From Homoserinimonas sp. OAct 916 (GTDB lineage: Bacteria; Actinomycetota; Actinomycetes; Actinomycetales; Microbacteriaceae), in NCBI RefSeq assembly GCF_003260275.1, contig NZ_QJHB01000006.1, positions 186,001 to 250,000 on the forward strand: a stretch of DNA of 64,000 nt, given 5' to 3'. The position numbers were made by a program, and so were the translations under genes. The notes below the pieces were generated by a model. The model was not told where the DNA came from. It did not search any database and worked only from the letters and a program-made list of their open reading frames with translations. Each line of letters begins with the position of its first letter. The first letter of the stretch is position 1. Positions 47,846-57,955 of the stretch are shown here, piece after piece.

Positions 47846-47918
47846 GCGAAGTGCGGCCGCTGGCTCGGCAGGCGCAGGACCGAGTGCCCCCGGGCAACAG
47901 GCTTGAAGCCGAATAGCA

Positions 47919-47936
47919 CGGAGTCGACAGACTCCG
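47919..47936. terminator. Hairpin between convergent DUF4191 and RDD genes
   Basis: CGGAGTC-GACA-GACTCCG is a perfect 7-bp stem with a 4-nt loop. No clear T-run follows on either strand, so a terminator role is tentative. Confidence 0.35.
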
Positions 47937-47956
47937 AGCGCCGGAATGCGAGAGGT

Positions 47957-48385
47957 TCAGGCGCGAATGAGAACCGTGCCGGCGACCTTGTCGTGGAATC
48001 CCCGCTGGTCGGAGTCCCAGACCATAGCCGGAATGGCCAGACCCAACAGCACACTGCGCACGACCGGCCGCCACAACCCGGCGGGTTGACCCGTCAGGGT
48101 GATCACGCGCATCCCGACCAGCCGATGCCCGATACTGCCGCCGATCACCGTGATGGCGATGATCTGCAACCCGACGAAGATCAGTGTCGAAGCCCAGCCG
48201 TTGTAATCGAAGAACGCCCACGAGATCACCGCGGCTATTGCCAGGTCGATGAACAGTGCGCCGAAACGCCGACCGACCCGGGCCACCGAGTGCTTTCCCG
48301 AGACTGGCAGCCCCAACCGTTCGCCGGGAAATCTGCTCGGTGCCACGTCTCCGAAGGTACGGCGGTAAGATTTGTCTGCTGACAC
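47957..48385 (-). CDS. RDD family membrane protein
   Basis: 142 residues with three hydrophobic segments. The family-defining RDD feature is RRFGALFIDLAIAAVISWAF; the following GGSIGHRLVGMRVITL and RGFHDKVAGT are typical. RDD proteins are small membrane proteins of mostly unknown role, some ion transporters. GTG 48385 follows TAGAAT by 6 nt, so the mRNA is probably leaderless. It is divergent from glnA1. Confidence 0.9.
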   Translation of the reverse strand: MSADKSYRRTFGDVAPSRFPGERLGLPVSGKHSVARVGRRFGALFIDLAIAAVISWAFFDYNGWASTLIFVGLQIIAITVIGGSIGHRLVGMRVITLTGQPAGLWRPVVRSVLLGLAIPAMVWDSDQRGFHDKVAGTVLIRA

Positions 48386-48391
48386 GACGCG

Positions 48392-48397
48392 ATTCTA
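48392..48397 (-). promoter_or_regulatory. -10 box of leaderless RDD gene
   Basis: TAGAAT on the minus strand, 6 nt before the GTG at 48385. A good -10 match. Confidence 0.55.
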
Positions 48398-48558
48398 TCG
48401 CGTCGGCCAGAACGTAACATGCTCGAAACATGGGCGTCACCGGCCAGAAATGCCGCCCCGGTAGGGTGTATCCGGTTGCCGTGGGCAGCCGCCCGGTCAG
48501 AATCAACAGGCCCGTTCGACACAAGAAGAGCTCGATCAATCCAGTGGGAGACACCGTC

Positions 48559-49998
48559 ATGTTCACCGACCCAGCCGAGGTACTCGCGTTCATCGCCGAG
48601 ACCGACGTCAAATTTCTCGACATCCGGTTCACCGATATGCCGGGAACCCAACAGCACTTCAACGTTCCGGCCGCCACCGTCGACGAGGACTTCTTCACAA
48701 GCGGCCAACTGTTCGACGGTTCGTCCATGCGCGGATTCGCCACCATCCACGAGTCCGACCTGCAGCTGATCCCGGATGTGACCACTGCGTACGTAGACCC
48801 GTTCCGTATGGAGCGAACCCTGATCATGCTGTTCGACATCTATAACCCGCGCAGCGGGGAGATCTACTCCCGCGACCCGCGGCAGGTTGCCCGGAAGGCT
48901 GAGAAGTACCTGGTTTCCACCGGAATCGCTGACACCGCGTACTTCGCTGCCGAGGCCGAATTCTACATCTTCGATGACGTGCGGTACGAGGTGAACGAAC
49001 ACTCCAGCTTCTATGCCGTCGACTCCGACGAGGGCGCCTGGAACTCCGGTCGCAACGAGAAGGACCAGCATGGCCGCGGCGGAAACCTGGCCAACAAGAC
49101 ACCATTCAAGGGCGGTTACTTCCCGGTCAGCCCTGTGGACCAGCACGCGGACATCCGCGACGACATCTGCTTGAAGCTCGCCGAGGCGGGTCTCGAGGTC
49201 GAGCGCAGTCACCATGAGGTGGGCACCGGCGGCCAGGGCGAGATCAACTACCGGTTCGACACCATGGTGGGCGCCGCTGACGACGTGTTGACCTTCAAAT
49301 ACATCGTGAAGAACACGGCCCAGGAGTGGGGAAAGACTGCCACTTTCATGCCGAAGCCCCTGTTCGGCGACAACGGTTCGGGCATGCATGTGCACCAGTC
49401 ACTCTGGCGTGACGGCAAACCACTGTTCTACGACGAGACCGGGTACGCCGGGCTCAGCGACCTGGCGCGCTGGTACATCGGCGGACTGCTCAAGCACGCT
49501 CCGGCCGTGCTGGCGTTCACCAACCCATCGGTGAACTCGTACCGCCGGTTGGTGCCCGGATTCGAGGCACCGGTGAACCTCGCGTATTCCGCCGGCAACC
49601 GCTCCGCCTGCATCCGCATTCCGATCACCGGTCACCAGGCCGCGGCGAAGCGCATCGAGTTCCGTGTTCCGGATGCCACCGGCAACCCCTACTTCGCGTT
49701 CGCGGCCCAGCTGATGGCCGGCCTCGACGGGATCAAGAATCGGATCGAGCCGAACGCCCCGATCGACAAGGATCTCTACGAGCTCCCGCCTGAGGAGGCC
49801 AAGAGCATTCCCCAGGTGCCGGACACTCTTGAGGGCGCGCTGGCGGCGTTGGAGGCCGACCACGAGTTCCTGCTCGAGGGCAACGTGTTCACCAAGGATC
49901 TGATCGAGACCTGGATCAGCTACAAACGCGAACACGAGATCAAGCCGATGGCGCACCGCCCGCACCCCTACGAGTTCGAGCTGTACTACAGCGTTTGA
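48559..49998 (+). CDS. glnA: Glutamine synthetase, type I beta
   Basis: Main ammonia-assimilating enzyme, dodecameric, 479 residues from ATG 48559 with GGGAGA upstream. Conserved: [52 protein letters not shown], the NRSACIRIP substrate loop and the adenylylation site Tyr407 in [11 protein letters not shown]. The presence of Tyr407 and of glnE in the same region indicates control by adenylylation. The frame is open upstream to 48430, without a ribosome site. Confidence 0.97.
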   Translation: MFTDPAEVLAFIAETDVKFLDIRFTDMPGTQQHFNVPAATVDEDFFTSGQLFDGSSMRGFATIHESDLQLIPDVTTAYVDPFRMERTLIMLFDIYNPRSGEIYSRDPRQVARKAEKYLVSTGIADTAYFAAEAEFYIFDDVRYEVNEHSSFYAVDSDEGAWNSGRNEKDQHGRGGNLANKTPFKGGYFPVSPVDQHADIRDDICLKLAEAGLEVERSHHEVGTGGQGEINYRFDTMVGAADDVLTFKYIVKNTAQEWGKTATFMPKPLFGDNGSGMHVHQSLWRDGKPLFYDETGYAGLSDLARWYIGGLLKHAPAVLAFTNPSVNSYRRLVPGFEAPVNLAYSAGNRSACIRIPITGHQAAAKRIEFRVPDATGNPYFAFAAQLMAGLDGIKNRIEPNAPIDKDLYELPPEEAKSIPQVPDTLEGALAALEADHEFLLEGNVFTKDLIETWISYKREHEIKPMAHRPHPYEFELYYSV

Positions 49999-50002
49999 GC
50001 GC

Positions 50003-50905
50003 TCAGCCCTTCACTGCGCCGGCCAGCGCGAACGATCCGCCGACGCCGCGGGAGATGATCACGTAGAGGACGATCACCGGCACTGAGTACAGGATCGAGA
50101 ATGCGGCCAGCTGGCCGTACGCGATCGCGCCATACTGGCCGAAGAACGCGTAGATGCTCACCGCCGCGGGCTGTTTCGACGGCGACAGCAGCAGTATGAA
50201 CGGTACGAAGAAGTTTCCCCAGGCCTGAATGAACACGAAGATGAACACGACGGCGATTCCCGGGCGCATCAACGGCACCACGATCACGCGCAGAGCCTTC
50301 ATCGCCGAAGCCCCGTCGACCCAGGCAGCCTCCTCCAGGCTGATGGGCACCGAGTCCATGAAGTTCTTCGCCATCCAGATCGCGATTGGCAGAGCAGCCG
50401 CCGACATGAAGAGGATGACCCCCCACAGCGAGTCGAGCAGGTTGAACTGCACGAACAGGCTGTACACCGGCACCATGATTGCCGTGATCGGCAGTGTGGT
50501 TCCGAACAGGACCGTATACATGAACGGCTTGTTGTAGCGCGCCTGATAGCGCGACAACGGGTACGCGGCCAACACTGCAACCACCACGGTGATCACGGCG
50601 GTTCCGAGTGAGAGAAGCAAACTGTTCCACAGGGGCCCGAACGCCAGCTCCGGAGTAAGCACAGCGCTGAAGTTCGACAGCGTGAAACTCTGCGGCACCT
50701 GGGTCTGATAGCTCGCCTTCGGGTCAATTGATGCCAACACCATCCATACCAATGGAATGAGAAAGCACAACCCGATCACGATCAGGATCACATTCGCCAA
50801 CAGCCGGGGCACCGCCTTGCCCGGCAGGGCAACGCTCACTCCCGAAGCGCGCCGTGAGGCCCGGCTCGAGGTGCCCGGGCCAGCCTTCGTGATCGGCGCG
50901 GTCAT
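50003..50905 (-). CDS. Carbohydrate ABC transporter permease (MalG/UgpE-like)
   Basis: 300-residue inner-membrane protein with six predicted helices. The EAA loop that docks the ATPase is EEAAWVDGASAMKALRVIVV, followed by PLMRPGIAVV. It overlaps the upstream permease stop by 4 bp (ATGA) and is the last gene of a permease-permease-binding-protein operon. The sugar is unknown. The expected ATPase gene is absent, so a shared MsmK/UgpC-type ATPase encoded elsewhere probably serves it. Confidence 0.93.
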   Translation of the reverse strand: MTAPITKAGPGTSSRASRRASGVSVALPGKAVPRLLANVILIVIGLCFLIPLVWMVLASIDPKASYQTQVPQSFTLSNFSAVLTPELAFGPLWNSLLLSLGTAVITVVVAVLAAYPLSRYQARYNKPFMYTVLFGTTLPITAIMVPVYSLFVQFNLLDSLWGVILFMSAAALPIAIWMAKNFMDSVPISLEEAAWVDGASAMKALRVIVVPLMRPGIAVVFIFVFIQAWGNFFVPFILLLSPSKQPAAVSIYAFFGQYGAIAYGQLAAFSILYSVPVIVLYVIISRGVGGSFALAGAVKG

Positions 50906-51840
50906 TTGACCTGATCCTCCGATCTCAGAAGCAAAACATAGATCGTCGCGAAGATCGCACCGACCACGAGCATGATGGTCGCAATGGCCGTGCCGTACCC
51001 GATGTCGCCGAACTGGAATGCCTCGTGGTAGGCAAGAACCGGAAGGGTGCTGGAAGCGCTGGCCGGCCCGCCTTTGGTCATCACCCAGATCAGGGTGAAC
51101 ACCGAGAGAGTCTGCAAGGTGATCAACATCAGGTTGGTGGAGATCGACGTCTTGATCATGGGCAGAGTGATGTAGATCAATCGCTGCACTCCCCCTGCAC
51201 CGTCGACCATCGCCGCCTCGGTGATCTCGGTCGGCACATCTTGGAGCGCAGCCTGGTAGACGAGCATCGAGAATGCCGTGCCCCGCCAGACATTCGCAAG
51301 GATGATCGCGACCATCGGAAAACTGAACAGCCAGTTCGGCCCGGTGACTCCGATCAGCGCCAACAACTGATTGAGTGTGCCGTCATTGGAGAAGTAGGCG
51401 TACGCGATGAATGCAGCCACGATTTCCGGAAGCACCCAAGCGGCGACGACCAACGTGCCGACGATCGAGCCGACGACATGGTTGGCACGCTGCATCAGGA
51501 GGGCGATCGACATGCCGAGCACGTTTTGGCCGATGATCGCCGAGACGATGACGAACACCAGAGTGACGATCAGCGAGAGAGGAAAGACCGGGTCGTTCAT
51601 CAGGTCGACGTAGTTCTTCAATCCGATGAATTGCGGATTCTTCGCGTTGGGTCCCGAGAGCGCCGAGTTCGTGAACGAACCATAGAACGACCAGATCACC
51701 GGACCCAACAGGAAGGTTGCCAGCAGAAGCACACTGGGCACGAGAGGGAGCGCCCGACCGAGGCGACCTGCAGTGCGGTGCGGATGCGGCCCTCCCGTGG
51801 GGAGGGCCGCATCGTGCTTGACCAGCGGTTGTGCGGTCAC
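50902..51840 (-). CDS. Sugar ABC transporter permease (MalF/UgpA-like)
   Basis: 312-residue inner-membrane permease with six hydrophobic segments. EAA loop: TEITEAAMVDGAGGVQRLIY followed by ITLPMIK. It forms a heterodimer with the downstream permease. GTG 51840 lies 3 bp after the stop of the binding-protein gene. Confidence 0.93.
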   Translation of the reverse strand: MTAQPLVKHDAALPTGGPHPHRTAGRLGRALPLVPSVLLLATFLLGPVIWSFYGSFTNSALSGPNAKNPQFIGLKNYVDLMNDPVFPLSLIVTLVFVIVSAIIGQNVLGMSIALLMQRANHVVGSIVGTLVVAAWVLPEIVAAFIAYAYFSNDGTLNQLLALIGVTGPNWLFSFPMVAIILANVWRGTAFSMLVYQAALQDVPTEITEAAMVDGAGGVQRLIYITLPMIKTSISTNLMLITLQTLSVFTLIWVMTKGGPASASSTLPVLAYHEAFQFGDIGYGTAIATIMLVVGAIFATIYVLLLRSEDQVK

Positions 51841-51843
51841 GGG

Positions 51844-53238
51844 CTATTGCTTGGTCACCATGTCGGCACCGACGATTCCTTCAACCGCCGTGTCATACGC
51901 CGCCGCCGCCTCTTGCGGGGTCTGCTTGCCGGTGATCACCGATTCCGTCGCCGTCTGGGCGGCCGAGGAGATCTTCGGGTAGTCGCTGGTGGCCGGACGG
52001 TAGTGCGTGACCGAGACCGCGTCGGTCACCGCCTTCTGGAACGGGTTCGCTGCGAGATACGTGGGCTCAGCCGCGACATCCGTGCGCACGGCGATCTGCG
52101 AAGCGGCAATGGCGTACGACAAAGCGTTGTCGTGGTTCAACGCCAGCGACATGAACTCGAATGCCAGATCCGGGTTCTTCGTCGTGGCACTCGCTGCCAG
52201 CGTCCAACCTCCGGACATGCTCACGCCACCGGGTGCCTCACCATTCTGCGTCGGGAACAGCGCAGTGCCGACGTCTGTGGTGTAGGCCGGCCACGGGAAC
52301 GGGCCACCCTTCTCCCAGAAGGACGGGGTGTACGAACCCTCGACCGTGCCGCCCGCCTTGGCCTCGGGCATCAGGGTTCCCAGTACCGTCTTCCAGACGT
52401 TCGGATCCAGGGCCTCGGCCGGGGTCACCGCGTAGCCGTCTTTGTAGAGCGTCTCGAGGAAGGTCAGCGAGTCGATGAAGCCTTGCGAGCCGACGATCCA
52501 CTTCTTGGCCGAGGCGTCATAGAGTCCCAACCCATTGCCTGTGCCGTAAAGCAACTCATAGAAGCTCTGCATCACCGTTCCCTCGCCGGTGCCGGTGCCG
52601 GCGTACATCGTGAACGGCACCACCCCCGGCTCGGCAGCCTTGATCTTGGCCGCGGTGTCAAGGATGTCCTGCCACGTCTTCGGCTGCCACGGCAGTGTGA
52701 TGTTCGCCTTCTTCATGACCGGGATGCTGTACCAGATGACCCGAGTGTCGGTGCCGAGGGAGATCGCGTAAATACTGCCATCATCGCCCTGGCCCGCCGC
52801 CTTTGCGCCCTCGTTGAACTGCGACCAGTCGGGCCACGTTTTCAGGTACGTGTCGAGGTTCAGGAGGTAGCCGGCTTCGATGTCGCTCTTCACCTGGAAG
52901 GTGTCTTCATAGAAGACATCTGGGGCGGTGGATGCCGACCGCAACGACAGCGACAGCTTGGTGTCATAGTCGGTGTCGGTGGCGGTCACCGGTTGAAGTT
53001 CTACCGTGACATTTTTGTGCGTTGACTCGAACTCGGTCTTCACGCTCGTCATCAGGGTGTTCATCGCGGTGAACGTGTCCGACTGCAAATACTGCACCTT
53101 GAGGGTGGCAGGCCCGGCCTGTTCGCTCGGCGCAGAGCTGCTGCCGTTGTCGTTCGGGCTGGAGCCCGACGAACAGCCTGCGAGCAGAACCATGCTGCCA
53201 ACAGCGATGGAAGCAATGATCGGAATGCGTCTGGACAT
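51844..53238 (-). CDS. Extracellular solute-binding lipoprotein (ABC sugar family)
   Basis: 464 residues. A lipoprotein signal peptide with lipobox LLAGC (lipidated Cys22) is followed by a Ser/Asn-rich linker and a family 1 solute-binding domain (YLQSDTFTAMNTLMTSVKTEF, DVFYEDTFQVKSD, GGWTLAASATTKNPDLAFEFM). It delivers an oligosaccharide or glycerol-phosphate-like ligand to the two permeases downstream; the ligand is not predictable. AAAGGAGC precedes the ATG. First gene of the operon. Confidence 0.93.
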   Translation of the reverse strand: MSRRIPIIASIAVGSMVLLAGCSSGSSPNDNGSSSAPSEQAGPATLKVQYLQSDTFTAMNTLMTSVKTEFESTHKNVTVELQPVTATDTDYDTKLSLSLRSASTAPDVFYEDTFQVKSDIEAGYLLNLDTYLKTWPDWSQFNEGAKAAGQGDDGSIYAISLGTDTRVIWYSIPVMKKANITLPWQPKTWQDILDTAAKIKAAEPGVVPFTMYAGTGTGEGTVMQSFYELLYGTGNGLGLYDASAKKWIVGSQGFIDSLTFLETLYKDGYAVTPAEALDPNVWKTVLGTLMPEAKAGGTVEGSYTPSFWEKGGPFPWPAYTTDVGTALFPTQNGEAPGGVSMSGGWTLAASATTKNPDLAFEFMSLALNHDNALSYAIAASQIAVRTDVAAEPTYLAANPFQKAVTDAVSVTHYRPATSDYPKISSAAQTATESVITGKQTPQEAAAAYDTAVEGIVGADMVTKQ

Positions 53239-53496
53239 GATGCTCCTTTGCGGTCAGTCGCGATGAACATCCGTCCTGGTCTCGGCAATCATCGCCTTAC
53301 CCGGAGCATACTCAGGGGGTCGGGCCGGTGGCAGGGCTCACCTCACGGAGAAGTGTTGCCGGTGGGGTTCGCGGGTTCGGCATCCGTGACGAGGTCCATC
53401 TCCTTCCGTATCCGGCGACAGGCTGCCCGTGGGATCACCTTCCGCCGGCCTCGCCGGGATGGCGACACCTGGAGGATCACCTCGCCGATCAGAACC
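53239..53496. other. Intergenic region between binding-protein gene and glnE
   Basis: It holds the promoter of the ABC operon and the 3' flank of glnE. A minus-strand frame (53343 onward) is open here, but I see no start, ribosome site or family resemblance to support a gene. Confidence 0.5.
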
Positions 53497-56478
53497 TCAG
53501 CCCGTGGACGGGGGCGGTTTTTTGAGCGTGGGGTAGAAGTGACGCTCGAAGACCACGCGTGCGCGCCGGGTGGCCGCCAGGTAGTCCTCCTCGAGCACGG
53601 CTGCCTGTCCGGGCGCATAGCCGCACAGTCTCGCAATGCCATCGAGTTGTTGCCAGTCCGTCGGCAACACGTCTGAGGTCTTGTTCGTCCACAGAGTTAT
53701 TGCACTGCGGATGCGCGTGCTGAGCAGCCATGCCGAGCGCAGTTTTCGGGCATCTGACTCGGTCACCAGGTCGTGGGCGCGGGCGATATTCAACGCCACC
53801 AGCGTCGAAGTGGTGCGCAGCTCCGGAATGGAAGCGGCGTGCTGCAATTGGATCAACTGCACAAACCACTCCACGTCGCTGAGCGAACCGGTGCCCAGTT
53901 TCAGGTGGCGCCGGCGATCGACTCCGTGGGGCAGTCGCTCGTTCTCGACCCGGGCCTTTATTCGCTTCACCTCCCGCACTTGTACATCGGTGATCTCGGT
54001 CGGATAACGTACCCGGTCGGCGACCGCCTCGAAGTCGGCGATCAGCCCCGCGTCTCCGGCCACGCCCCGCGCACGCAGAAGGGCCTGCGCCTCCCAGGTG
54101 AGCGACCAGCGCTCGTAGTAGCTGCGGTAGGAGGCCAGAGAACGCGCGACCGGGCCGTTGCGCCCCTCCGGGCGCAGGTCGGAGTCGAGATCGAACGGGA
54201 GAACCGTATCCTCGGTCAGCTTCTTCAGCTGTGAGACCAGCTTTCCCGCTTCACCACTGCCGCCATCGTTGGACTCGGCGCGGTACACGTACAGTACGTC
54301 GGCATCGGAGCCGAATCCGAGCTCCGCCCCGCCGTACCGGCCCATGGCGATCACTGCGAACTCGATCGCTGCCCCACCCCCCGCCTGCTCGCGGCGGCAC
54401 GCCGCCAGAACTCCCTCGATCAGGAACGTGTTCACGTCGGAGAGTGCCCGGCCCAGTTCGTCGGCCGTGCACACGCCGAGTATCGACGAGAGCGCAAGCC
54501 TGAGCAGCTCCCGGCGCCTGACGGCGCGCAGGGCGCGTGCCGCTGCCTCGGCGCCGGTGTGGCGGGCGAGGATCGCGCCCGCCTCCACCCGCAGGGGTTC
54601 CAATGGCCGAGGCACCAGTTCGGCTTGGTCCTCGAGCCAGGCGGTTGCTTCGGGAATGCGCTCCAGCAACTCCCCCACAAATCGGGATCCGGACAGAACC
54701 CGGGTGAGCCTCTGCGCGGCGCCGGAGGAATCCCGCAGCATGCGGAGGTACCAGTGGGTGGTGCCGAGGGCATCACTCAGTCGACGGAAGGCGAGCAGCC
54801 CATAATCTGGGTCGGCTCCCTCGGCGAACCACTGCAGCAGTACGGGCAGCAACAGGCGTTGGATATCGGCTCGGCGGGAGACCCCATTCGTCAGGGCAAC
54901 CATGTGCCCGAGGGCCCCGGCCGGATCGCGGAATCCGATGGCAGCCAGGCGCGAGGCAGCCTGGTCACTGGTGAGCACCTGCTCGCCATCATCCAGTGCC
55001 GCGACGGCGGCCAACAACGGTCGGTAGAACAGTCGTTGGTGGAGACCACGCACTCGGCGCTGCACATCGGTCCACACGCGGGTGATCTCGTCAGCCGTAC
55101 CGGCGAGTCCCGAGGCTCGAGCCAGGATCCGGCGGCCCGCCGCGTCTGCGGGCATCAGGTGGGTGCGTCTCAGTTTCTGCAGTTGCAGGCGATGCTCGAG
55201 GAGGCGCAGCACGCGGTAGTCTCTGGCGAACTCCACGGCCTCGGCCCGTCCGATGTACCCGTGCGCGGCCAAGGCCTCCAATGCCTCCAGGGTTCCGGCC
55301 ACCCGAATCTCTGGATCGGCTCGCCCATGCACGAGTTGCAGCAGCTGCACCGTGAACTCGACGTCGCGCAGCCCACCGACGCCGAGTTTCAGTTGGAGTT
55401 GCGCCTCGTCATCCGGGATCGAATCGGTAACCCGCTGCCTCATGCCCTGTACCGACTCGACGAAGTTCGGCCGGCCCGCACTCTCCCACACGCGTGGTGA
55501 CACTGCCTCGACGAATGAGGCACCCAGTTCGAGGTCACCGGCCAGTGGCCTGGCCTTGAGCAACGCCTGGAACTCCCAACTGTCAGCCCAGCGGTCGTAA
55601 TACGCACCGAAGGAGTCAAACGTGCGCACGAGGGCACCGTCCTTACCCTCGGGGCGCAGGTTGGCGTCGACCTCCCACAGCGCCGGTTCCGCTCCGTCTT
55701 GGGCGAGCCCACGCATGGTGAGTTGGGCGAGCTTGGTGGCGATGTCCAGGTGGTGCTCGGGCGCCTCGGGGTCGGATGACGCAACGAAGAGAACATCGAC
55801 GTCACTGACGTAGTTGAGTTCGCGGGCGCCCGCCTTGCCCATCCCGATGATTGCGAGCCGGGTCGTCTGCACGGCTTCCGCGCTGAATCGGCTGGGGCCG
55901 GCACACAGATGGTCGCGGGCGATCGCGAGAGCGGCGTCCAGTGCGGCGCCGGCGAGGTCTGAAAGCACCCCGGTCACCTCGCCGATCACCTCGACCGGGT
56001 CGGCTGCTTCCAAGTCCCAGGCCGCCAGTCGGGCGAGCTCTGCCCGGTAGCGCACGCGCAACAGGTCCCAAGAGGTCTCGAGATCGTGCGCCTGCCCGAT
56101 TGCGTCTGGCCGAAGCCGTGCGGCCAGTTCCTCGCGGGTCGGCAGGCCTTCCAGCGGCCGCGTGAGCACGTCAAGCTGGTCCGGATGCCTCAGGAAGAAG
56201 TCGACCAGACCGGAAGAAGCACCCGCGACCTGAGCCAGTCGTTCCACGGCACCATCAATGCGCAGGATCCTCTGGAACTGGTCGGGAGAACGGCGATTCA
56301 ATTGGATGAGCGCGGCCACCGCCTGGTCCGGGTCGGCCGTGAGCCCCAGTAGGTGTAGCAACCAATCGGTGGGCAGCGCGAGCTCCTGCTGCGCGGCCGC
56401 CAGGTCTGCGGCACCGCGCCCGAGGTCGCTGAACCCGGCTCGGGCGATCTCGGTCAGCGTCGGGGATGAGCCGGTCAT
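53497..56478 (-). CDS. glnE: Glutamine synthetase adenylyltransferase/deadenylylase
   Basis: Bifunctional regulator of glutamine synthetase, 993 residues. Two nucleotidyltransferase domains: GMGKAGARELNYVSDVDVLF (about 213-233, deadenylylation half) and AMGRYGGAELGFGSDADVLY (about 719, adenylylation half), each with the SDxD metal motif; the regulatory PII-uridylyl-type helices follow each half. It starts 25 bp after glnA2, so both are in one operon. Target: Tyr407 of GlnA1 encoded 5 kb away. Confidence 0.96.
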   Translation of the reverse strand: MTGSSPTLTEIARAGFSDLGRGAADLAAAQQELALPTDWLLHLLGLTADPDQAVAALIQLNRRSPDQFQRILRIDGAVERLAQVAGASSGLVDFFLRHPDQLDVLTRPLEGLPTREELAARLRPDAIGQAHDLETSWDLLRVRYRAELARLAAWDLEAADPVEVIGEVTGVLSDLAGAALDAALAIARDHLCAGPSRFSAEAVQTTRLAIIGMGKAGARELNYVSDVDVLFVASSDPEAPEHHLDIATKLAQLTMRGLAQDGAEPALWEVDANLRPEGKDGALVRTFDSFGAYYDRWADSWEFQALLKARPLAGDLELGASFVEAVSPRVWESAGRPNFVESVQGMRQRVTDSIPDDEAQLQLKLGVGGLRDVEFTVQLLQLVHGRADPEIRVAGTLEALEALAAHGYIGRAEAVEFARDYRVLRLLEHRLQLQKLRRTHLMPADAAGRRILARASGLAGTADEITRVWTDVQRRVRGLHQRLFYRPLLAAVAALDDGEQVLTSDQAASRLAAIGFRDPAGALGHMVALTNGVSRRADIQRLLLPVLLQWFAEGADPDYGLLAFRRLSDALGTTHWYLRMLRDSSGAAQRLTRVLSGSRFVGELLERIPEATAWLEDQAELVPRPLEPLRVEAGAILARHTGAEAAARALRAVRRRELLRLALSSILGVCTADELGRALSDVNTFLIEGVLAACRREQAGGGAAIEFAVIAMGRYGGAELGFGSDADVLYVYRAESNDGGSGEAGKLVSQLKKLTEDTVLPFDLDSDLRPEGRNGPVARSLASYRSYYERWSLTWEAQALLRARGVAGDAGLIADFEAVADRVRYPTEITDVQVREVKRIKARVENERLPHGVDRRRHLKLGTGSLSDVEWFVQLIQLQHAASIPELRTTSTLVALNIARAHDLVTESDARKLRSAWLLSTRIRSAITLWTNKTSDVLPTDWQQLDGIARLCGYAPGQAAVLEEDYLAATRRARVVFERHFYPTLKKPPPSTG

Positions 56479-56503
56479 GGCCGGTGTGCGCCGTGCGCCA
56501 TTG

Positions 56504-57841
56504 TCAGAGTATTTCGAGGTTGCTGCGCAACTCGTACGGGGTCACCTGCGCGCGGTACTCGCGCCAATCCTGGCGCTTGTTCAGCAACACATAGTTGAAC
56601 ACCTGCTCCCCCAGGGTTTCGGCGACCAGTTCAGACTCCTCCATGAGCGAGAGTGCGTGGTCAAGAGAGGATGGCAGCGGGTTGTAGCCCAGCGCGCGGC
56701 GTTCCGAGTCGCTGAGGGCCCAGACGTCGTCTTCGGCCTCGGGAGCGAGCTCGTAGCCCTCTTCGATGCCCTTGAGACCGGCCGCGAGCATCAACGACAG
56801 GGCCAGATAGGGATTCGCCGCTGAGTCGATCGCCCGGTATTCGACGCGGGCGCTCGTGCCCTTGCCCGGCTTGTACAGTGGCACCCGAATCAACGCAGAC
56901 CTGTTGTTGTGGCCCCAACAGACGAAGCTCGGTGCCTCACCGCCGCCCCACAGCCGTTTGTAGGAGTTCACGAACTGGTTCGTGACCGCCGTGATCTCCG
57001 GTGCGTGGCGCAGCAGGCCCGCCATGAAATTGCGGCCGGTCTGGGAGAGCTGGTAGCGAGCGCCAGCCTCATAGAACACGTTCGAGTCACCCTCGAACAA
57101 CGACATGTGGGTGTGCATTCCGCTACCCGGCTGATTCGCCAGCGGTTTGGGCATGAACGTTGCGTGCACGCCTTCTTCGATGGCGACCTCCTTCACCACG
57201 GTTCGGAAGGTCATGATGTTGTCAGCCGTGGTCAACGCGTCCGCGTAGCGCAGATCGATCTCGTTCTGGCCCGGACCGGCTTCGTGGTGACTGAACTCGA
57301 CCGAGATGCCGAGGTCTTCGAGCATGCGCACCGAGCGTCGGCGAAAGTCGTGCGCCGTGCCGCCGGGAACATTGTCGAAGTACCCGGCAGAGTCGACCGG
57401 CTCAGGCCCGTCGGCTCCGAACTTCGAAGATTTGAGCAGGTAGAACTCGATCTCTGGATGCGTGTAGAACGTGAAACCGCGCTCCGCCGCCTTCGCGAGC
57501 GATCTCTTCAACACGTTCCGCGGATCTGCTACGGCGGGTTCGCCGTCGGGGGTGGTGATATCGCAGAACATTCGCGCCGTGGGGTCGATATCGTCGCGCC
57601 ACGGCAGGATCTGGAAGGTGCTCGGATCTGGAACAGCGAGCAGATCGGATTCGAACAGCCGACTGAGCCCCTCGATCGCGGAACCATCGAACCCGATCCC
57701 CTCGGCGAAGGCCCCCTCGGTCTCGGCCGGCGCGATGGCCACCGACTTGAGTTGGCCGACCACATCGGTGAACCACAATCGAACGAACTTGATCCCCCGC
57801 TCCTCGATGGTGCGGAGCACGAAGTCACGTTGTTTGTCCAT
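56504..57841 (-). CDS. glnA2: Glutamine synthetase, type I alpha (GlnA2-like)
   Basis: 445 residues from ATG 57841 (GAAGAGG upstream); the frame is open to 57904. Conserved: WFTDVVGQLKSV, GIGFDGSAIEGLSR, HPEIEFYLL, GSGMHTHMSLF and NNRSALIRVPLYKPG. At the adenylylation loop the Tyr of GlnA1 is missing (EAEDDVWALSDSERRALG), so this enzyme should escape GlnE. In actinobacteria GlnA2 is accessory; some homologues act on polyamines. Operon with glnE, divergent from panB. Confidence 0.94.
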   Translation of the reverse strand: MDKQRDFVLRTIEERGIKFVRLWFTDVVGQLKSVAIAPAETEGAFAEGIGFDGSAIEGLSRLFESDLLAVPDPSTFQILPWRDDIDPTARMFCDITTPDGEPAVADPRNVLKRSLAKAAERGFTFYTHPEIEFYLLKSSKFGADGPEPVDSAGYFDNVPGGTAHDFRRRSVRMLEDLGISVEFSHHEAGPGQNEIDLRYADALTTADNIMTFRTVVKEVAIEEGVHATFMPKPLANQPGSGMHTHMSLFEGDSNVFYEAGARYQLSQTGRNFMAGLLRHAPEITAVTNQFVNSYKRLWGGGEAPSFVCWGHNNRSALIRVPLYKPGKGTSARVEYRAIDSAANPYLALSLMLAAGLKGIEEGYELAPEAEDDVWALSDSERRALGYNPLPSSLDHALSLMEESELVAETLGEQVFNYVLLNKRQDWREYRAQVTPYELRSNLEIL

Positions 57842-57943
57842 CGGCGGCCTCTTCTCTTCGCCTTTCAGGCTACTGGGTACGAAGGCCCGGTTGCTCTCCG
57901 GCATTCCGAACTCCGCGGATGAGCCGCCAGAATCTGTGGTTAC

Positions 57944-57949
57944 TAGACT
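57944..57949 (+). promoter_or_regulatory. -10 box of leaderless panB
   Basis: TAGACT, 6 nt before the panB ATG at 57956. Confidence 0.55.
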
Positions 57950-57955
57950 GGCGGC

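Noticed and set aside
53343-53496. Minus-strand frame extending past glnE
   Set aside because: No start codon with ribosome site and no recognisable protein.
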